NCBI RefSeq assembly: GCF_019710745.1
Contig: NZ_JAHKJW010000028.1
Span: 57,835-104,383 of the forward strand
Length of the DNA: 46,549 bases
Direction: 5' to 3'
Origin: Streptomyces beigongshangae
GTDB taxonomy: Bacteria > Actinomycetota > Actinomycetes > Streptomycetales > Streptomycetaceae
The notes under the pieces are model-generated. The model was not told the DNA's origin. It worked only from the letters and a program-made list of their open reading frames with translations, and did no database searches. This document shows positions 42,524-46,549 of the stretch, in pieces. How positions within the stretch are numbered: the first letter of the stretch is position 1; each line of letters begins with the position of its first letter. Position numbers and translations under genes: made by a program.

Positions 42524-44239
42524 CTACTTCGCGTCCGCGTAGCACCGTACGACCGCCGTCGTGAACGGGAACCGCACCGGTGTCTCGCCGAACGTCAGCC
42601 GGCCCGCCAGTTCCGCCGCCTCCCGGATCGCCTCGACCACCGCGTCGGCCTCCTCCGCCGGGCAGTGCACCATCACCTCGTCGTGCTGGAAGAAGACCAG
42701 CTCGGCCGCCATGTCCCGGCACGCGCGCCGGAGCCCCGCCAGCACCAGGAGGGTCCAGTCGGCGGCGCTGCCCTGCACCACGAAGTTGCGGGCGAAGCGG
42801 CCCCGGGCACGGGAGTCGGCGGAGGCGTGGCCCGGCATCCAGTCCTGGGCGTCCCCGCGCCCGGCGCCCTCGTCCGGGCCGTCGGTCCGCCCGCTGTCCG
42901 GAATCCCCGCCTCCTCCCTCGCGGAGTCCGCCCCGGCCGCAGGCGGGCAGGTGCGGCCCAGCCAGGTCCGTACGAGGCGCCCCTCCTCGCCCGCCCGGGC
43001 GGCGTCGTCCACGTACGCCACCGCCCTGGGGAAGCGGCGGCGCAGCAGTGCGAGGTTCCTGAGGCCGTCCCCGGCCGTCTGGCCGTAGATCGCGCCGAGG
43101 ACGGCGATCTTCGCCTGTGCGCGGTCGCCGGAGAAGGCGCGGTCGGAGACGGCCTGGTAGAGGTCGCCCGCGCGGCCGGCCACCTCCATCAGGCCGGGGT
43201 CGCGGGAGATCGCCGCCAGTACGCGCGGCTCCATCTGGTCGGCGTCCGCCACGACGAGGCACCAGCCCGGATCGGCGACCGCGGCCCGCCGGACGACCTT
43301 GGGGATCTGCAGCGCGCCGCCGCCGTTGGTCACCCAGCGGCCGGTGACGGTGCCGCCCGGCAGGTACTCCGGTCTGAACCGGCCGTCCCGCACCCAGTCC
43401 TGGAGCCACGACCAGCCGTGGGCCACCCAGATCCGGTACAGCTTCTTGTACTCCAGCAGCGGCTTCACGGCCGGGTGGTCGATGCGCCCGATCTCCCAGC
43501 GGCGTGTCGACCTCACCTTGATCCCGGCCTGCGCGAAGGCCCTGACGACGTCCGCGGGCAGGTCGGGGCGGACCCGGCGGCCGAACGCGGCCGACACCTC
43601 CTCCGCCAGCTCGGCCAGCCGTCGTGGCTCGCCGCCGCCCGCGTACCGCTCGCCGAGCAGTTCGTGCAGGACCTCGCGGTGCACCTGCGCGCTCCACGGC
43701 ATGCCGGTCGCGTTCATCTCCGTCGCCACGAGCATGCCCGCCGACTCGGACGCCGTGAGCAGCCGCATCCGCTCGGGGTGCGCGGTCGCGTCGTGTCTTC
43801 GCTGCTGGTCCTCGTAGACCTCGACGAGCTGGGCCAGCGGCAGGTCGGCGGAGCCGGCGCGCGGCTCGAAGAGCGAGGACTGCGAGCCCGGTTCGGCGGA
43901 ACGCTGCGGGGGGTCGGGCGGTACGGGGCCGCCGCGCAGCCTCGCCAGGGCGGCGGCGGCCGAACGGGGCTCGCCGAGCCGTCCCTCGTGGCCGAGCAGG
44001 AGGGTCTCGGCGGCCTCCAGGTCGTAGCACCGCTCCACGCGGACGCCCTCGGCGCGCAGCCGGGGGTAGACCTCCGCGGTCGCCCGCCACACCCAGCGGG
44101 TGACGTCCGGCCGGGAGCGTACGGACTCGGCGAGGTCCGGCTCCCGCAGGATCGGTCCGGCGGGCAGTCCGTCGGGACCGAGGGGGGCGAGCTCGGCGCC
44201 GCCGTCCTCGGCCGGTGCGAGAGCCCACCGGTCGGTCAT
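42524..44239 (-). CDS. Polymerase A family DNA polymerase (bifunctional 3'-5' exonuclease/polymerase type)
   Basis: A 571-residue protein, much shorter than PolA (about 900). The palm motifs are intact: motif A ADADQMEPR (catalytic Asp332), O-helix RAQAKIAVLGAIYGQT (Arg373, Lys377, Tyr385-Gly386), and motif C HDE in FFQHDEVMV near the end. There is no 5'-3' exonuclease domain. The N-terminal 160 residues occupy the place of the 3'-5' exonuclease but I see no DxE or matching acidic set, so proofreading is doubtful. Homologues occur beside PolA in Streptomyces, probably for repair. ATG 44239. The gene points toward the glycosyltransferase (99-base convergent gap). Confidence 0.88.
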   Translation of the reverse strand: MTDRWALAPAEDGGAELAPLGPDGLPAGPILREPDLAESVRSRPDVTRWVWRATAEVYPRLRAEGVRVERCYDLEAAETLLLGHEGRLGEPRSAAAALARLRGGPVPPDPPQRSAEPGSQSSLFEPRAGSADLPLAQLVEVYEDQQRRHDATAHPERMRLLTASESAGMLVATEMNATGMPWSAQVHREVLHELLGERYAGGGEPRRLAELAEEVSAAFGRRVRPDLPADVVRAFAQAGIKVRSTRRWEIGRIDHPAVKPLLEYKKLYRIWVAHGWSWLQDWVRDGRFRPEYLPGGTVTGRWVTNGGGALQIPKVVRRAAVADPGWCLVVADADQMEPRVLAAISRDPGLMEVAGRAGDLYQAVSDRAFSGDRAQAKIAVLGAIYGQTAGDGLRNLALLRRRFPRAVAYVDDAARAGEEGRLVRTWLGRTCPPAAGADSAREEAGIPDSGRTDGPDEGAGRGDAQDWMPGHASADSRARGRFARNFVVQGSAADWTLLVLAGLRRACRDMAAELVFFQHDEVMVHCPAEEADAVVEAIREAAELAGRLTFGETPVRFPFTTAVVRCYADAK

Positions 44240-44337
44240 GGGGCGAGTCTCGCAGGAGGGTCTGACAATCGCCCCGGCTCAGCCCCGCCCCACCCCGGCT
44301 CGACTCAGCCAGCCCCGCCCCGGTCGGGCCAGGGCGT

Positions 44338-45063
44338 CTACAGGAGGGGCTTCGTCACCTCCGCCACTGCCGCCGCGACGTTCGCCTCGGCCGCCGGCTT
44401 GCCGACGCCGAGTCCGCTCAGCACGCCCGTCCCGGCCTCGTGCTCCAGCAGGGCGAGCAGGACGTGCTCCGTACCGATGTAGTTGTGGCCCAGGCGCAGG
44501 GCCTCGCGGAAGGTGAGTTCGAGGACCTTCTTGGCGCCGGCGTCGAAGGGGATGAGCGCGGGCATGTCCTCCGTGCGCGGCGGGAGGGCGGCGGTCGCGG
44601 CCTCGCGCACGGCGTCCGGGGTGACGCCCTGCGCGGTGATCGCCTTCGCCCCCAGGCCGTCCGGCTCGGCGATCAGGCCCAGGAGCAGGTGCTCGGTGCG
44701 GATCTGGTCGTTGCCCGCGGTCCTGGCCTCCTCCTGGGAGGCCACCACCACGTTCCGGGCGCGGGGGGTGTAGCGGCTGAAGCCCTGGCTCGGGTCGAGG
44801 TCCGACTCGGCCTTCGGCACGAACCGCTTCTGGGCCGCCTGCCGGGTGACCCCCATGCTCCTCCCGATGTCCGTCCAGGACGCGCCCGAACGCCGCGCCT
44901 GGTCCACGAAGTGGCCGATCAGGTGGTCGGCCACGTCCCCGAGGTGGTCCGCGGCGATCACCGCGTCCTGGAGCTGGTCGAGGGCGTCTTCGTGAACCTT
45001 CTTGATGGCCTCGATGAGGTCGTCGAGGCGTACGGAAGTGGTCGCACGTGGATTCGTGGTCAT
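44338..45063 (-). CDS. Clp N-terminal domain protein with HTH
   Basis: A 241-residue protein. Residues 1-80 have a helix-turn-helix-like part (SWTDIGRSMGVTRQAAQKRF). Residues about 88-240 are two Clp-N repeats (ARNVVVASQEEARTAGNDQIRTEHLLLGL and AKKVLELTFREALRLGHNYIGTEHVLLAL). There is no AAA+ domain, so it is not a Clp ATPase; it likely binds DNA or delivers substrates. The ATG at 45063 sits 6 bases after a -10 (TACGGT) and has no ribosome site, so it should be leaderless. A pair of identical palindromes overlies its promoter (see next entry), suggesting autoregulation. It is separated from the DNA polymerase by 98 bases. Confidence 0.85.
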   Translation of the reverse strand: MTTNPRATTSVRLDDLIEAIKKVHEDALDQLQDAVIAADHLGDVADHLIGHFVDQARRSGASWTDIGRSMGVTRQAAQKRFVPKAESDLDPSQGFSRYTPRARNVVVASQEEARTAGNDQIRTEHLLLGLIAEPDGLGAKAITAQGVTPDAVREAATAALPPRTEDMPALIPFDAGAKKVLELTFREALRLGHNYIGTEHVLLALLEHEAGTGVLSGLGVGKPAAEANVAAAVAEVTKPLL

Positions 45064-45064
45064 G

Positions 45065-45111
45065 CGTCAACCGTAGGTTGACAGTAGAGAGGTGTCAACC
45101 TTGGGTTGACA
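45065..45111. promoter_or_regulatory. Two palindromic operators over the Clp-N promoter
   Basis: GTCAACC-GTA-GGTTGAC (45066-45082) and GTCAACC-TTG-GGTTGAC (45094-45110) are near-identical palindromes with centres 28 bases apart. On the minus strand the half-site of the right palindrome reads TTGACA (-35, 45098-45093), and 17 bases further TACGGT (-10, 45075-45070) lies in the left palindrome. A regulator bound here would block both boxes. The start at 45063 fits transcription on the ATG. The plus-strand neighbour gene at 45138 also has a TTGACA (45106-45111), so the site may serve both genes. Confidence 0.8.
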
Positions 45112-45137
45112 GCTGCTTCCCGTGGCACGATCGAGGA

Positions 45138-46439
45138 ATGAGCAGCACGTCCTCCGTGGTCGGCCGCGCTTTCGAGGCCGCCCTCTACGCCGACTCCGAC
45201 GCGGCCCTCGACGCCGGCGCCTCCCTGCTCGCCGCCGACCCCGCCTCCGACGCGGAACTCGTCCGCCGCGGCGAGGAGTTCGTCGCGGCGGCCTGGCGGC
45301 GCGGCTGGCAGCCCGCCGATGTCGTACGGATGGTGCGGCGCGAGCTGGACGACGTCCACGAACGTCTGGTGGCGGAGCTCGTCCTCGCCGAGGCCGGGCG
45401 GGACCCCCGCCCCCGGGGCACGCGGTGGGCGGCGCAACTCGACGAGCTGCGGGGCGGCGGCGGACCGGACGCCGGCCCGGATACCGGCTCGGGTGGCGGA
45501 CCGGACGCCGGCTCGGGTGGCGGATCGGAAGCAGGCTCGGGTGTCGGCTCGGGCGCCGGGCCCGGAGCGCTTCGCCTGGACCGCTTCTCGTACGCGACTG
45601 CGGTCCTGGAGCTGTACCGGCTGCTGCTGCGGCTGCCGTCCTTGGAGCCGCTGGACGCGCCGCACCCGCCGCACGCGTCCGCGCCCGGGTCGTCCGCGGG
45701 CGCCGGCACCGGAACTGGCACCGGCACCGGCACCGGCACCGCGCGGGACACCCGCATGCTCACCCGTATCCGCGCGCTCCTCGCCAAGGCCGAGGCGACC
45801 GGGTTTCCGGAGGAGGCGGAGGCGCTGAGCGCCAAGGCGCAGGAACTGATGGCCCGGCACAGCATCGACGAGGCGCTGCTCGCGGCGCGGACGCACGCCA
45901 GGGACACGCCCGGGGCCTGGCGGATCGGCGTCGACCCGCCGTACGAGACCGCGAAGGCGGTCCTCCTCGACGCCGTGGCCGGGGCGAACCGCTGCCGCGC
46001 GGTGTGGAACGAGGCATTCGGCTTCTCCACCGTCGTCGGCTTCGAAGCCGATCTGGAGGCGGTGGAACTCCTCCACACCTCCCTCCTCGTGCAGGCCACG
46101 ACCGCGATGACGAAGGCGGAGGCGGCACAGCGGGCGGGCGGCCGGAAGCGTACGAAGTCGTTCCGGCAGTCGTTCCTCGCCGCGTACGCCCATCGCATCG
46201 GCGATCGGCTGGCCGAGGTGGCCGACGCGGCGGAAGGGCGGGCGAGCGCCACGGAGGGGGAGTTGCTGCCGGTGCTGGCGGCTCGCGAGGTCGCGGTCGC
46301 GGACGAGACGGAGCGCATGTTCCCCGACACCGTCACGACCCGGATGCGCGGGGTGAACGACGCGGCCGGCTGGGAGGAAGGGGTCGCTGCGGCGGACCGC
46401 GCCCAGGTGGGGGCGCGACGGCCGCTGCGGCGGCCCTGA
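45138..46439 (+). CDS. DUF2786 domain protein
   Basis: A 433-residue protein. N-terminal residues 1-110 are helical. Residues about 112-145 are a low-complexity Gly/Ser/Asp/Pro stretch, and a Gly-Thr repeat (GTGTGTGTGT) occurs near 200. DUF2786 follows at about 210-250 (IRALLAKAEATGFPEEAEALSAKAQELMARHSID), then an unassigned alpha/beta region. DUF2786 occurs in many actinobacterial and phage proteins; its role is unknown. ATG 45138 has GAGG 4-7 bases upstream. It is divergent from the Clp-N gene and may share the operator between them. Confidence 0.83.
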   Translation: MSSTSSVVGRAFEAALYADSDAALDAGASLLAADPASDAELVRRGEEFVAAAWRRGWQPADVVRMVRRELDDVHERLVAELVLAEAGRDPRPRGTRWAAQLDELRGGGGPDAGPDTGSGGGPDAGSGGGSEAGSGVGSGAGPGALRLDRFSYATAVLELYRLLLRLPSLEPLDAPHPPHASAPGSSAGAGTGTGTGTGTGTARDTRMLTRIRALLAKAEATGFPEEAEALSAKAQELMARHSIDEALLAARTHARDTPGAWRIGVDPPYETAKAVLLDAVAGANRCRAVWNEAFGFSTVVGFEADLEAVELLHTSLLVQATTAMTKAEAAQRAGGRKRTKSFRQSFLAAYAHRIGDRLAEVADAAEGRASATEGELLPVLAAREVAVADETERMFPDTVTTRMRGVNDAAGWEEGVAAADRAQVGARRPLRRP

Positions 46440-46492
46440 GCGGGGAGCGTTGTCGCGCGCAAGGGTGGGGCCGGGCCGCTCGCGGCCGCGCC

Positions 46493-46549
46493 CGCCTGCG
46501 CCCGTCCCCGCCGTGCGCCTGCGCCCGTCCCCGCCGTGCGCCTGCGCCC
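46493..46549. repeat. 23-base tandem repeat at the right edge
   Basis: CGCCTGCGCCCGTCCCCGCC-GTG occurs at 46493-46515 and 46516-46538 with a third copy cut off at 46549 by the window edge. It follows the DUF2786 stop and may continue beyond the window. Confidence 0.8.

Overview
The window looks like a Streptomyces chromosome. GC is high almost throughout, GTG and TTG starts are common, TopA carries a Lys/Ala tail, thymidylate kinase is fused to a transporter-like domain, and the order hppA - lipoprotein - methyltransferase - topA - tmk - holB - hydrolase matches what I remember around SCO3547-SCO3540 of S. coelicolor (recalled, not looked up).

Left core block (1-13543): the end of the proton pyrophosphatase gene, a small lipoprotein, a SAM methyltransferase, a small membrane protein, topA, tmk, holB, a secreted alpha/beta hydrolase, then tRNA-Thr(CGT) and its terminator. 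Intergenic gaps here are full of short tandem repeats, and several genes appear to be leaderless.

Defence island (about 13544-40046): directly after the tRNA come about 26 kb of phage-defence genes. Cassette A (14013-18439) is one tightly coupled operon: a 61-residue membrane protein, a type I-like N6-adenine methylase, an HsdS-like specificity protein, and a second methylase whose catalytic NPPF is VPPF. Cassette B (18618-24419) is methylase - AAA ATPase - putative TOPRIM-like protein - HsdS. I read it as mad2-mad5 of the Methylation-Associated Defense System (MADS). Cassette C (24527-28455) holds a DUF397/XRE-DUF5753 pair, two small unknown proteins and an AIPR-family nuclease, lying between the two halves of MADS. 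Cassette D (28605-40046) is mad6 (NERD, pseudokinase, kinase and P-loop ATPase in one chain), mad7 and mad8 (1855 residues, PD-(D/E)xK-like patch plus HerA-like ATPase). There is no HsdR, so restriction must come from other parts. Candidates are the AIPR protein, the NERD domain of mad6, the nuclease-like patch of mad8 and the mad3/mad4 pair. No integrase and no second att site were seen.

Right core block (40271-46549): an M56 membrane metallopeptidase, a family 2 glycosyltransferase, a polymerase A family DNA polymerase, a Clp-N/HTH protein with a doubled palindromic operator over its promoter, and a DUF2786 protein.

MADS itself is published (eight genes with methyltransferase, ATPase, kinase and nuclease functions). 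What looks unusual here is the extra M-S-M' cassette with a probably dead second methylase and a coupled membrane peptide, the AIPR nuclease and XRE pair inside the locus, and the lack of an obvious mad1. The mad numbers are assigned from gene order and domains by memory and need an HMM check.
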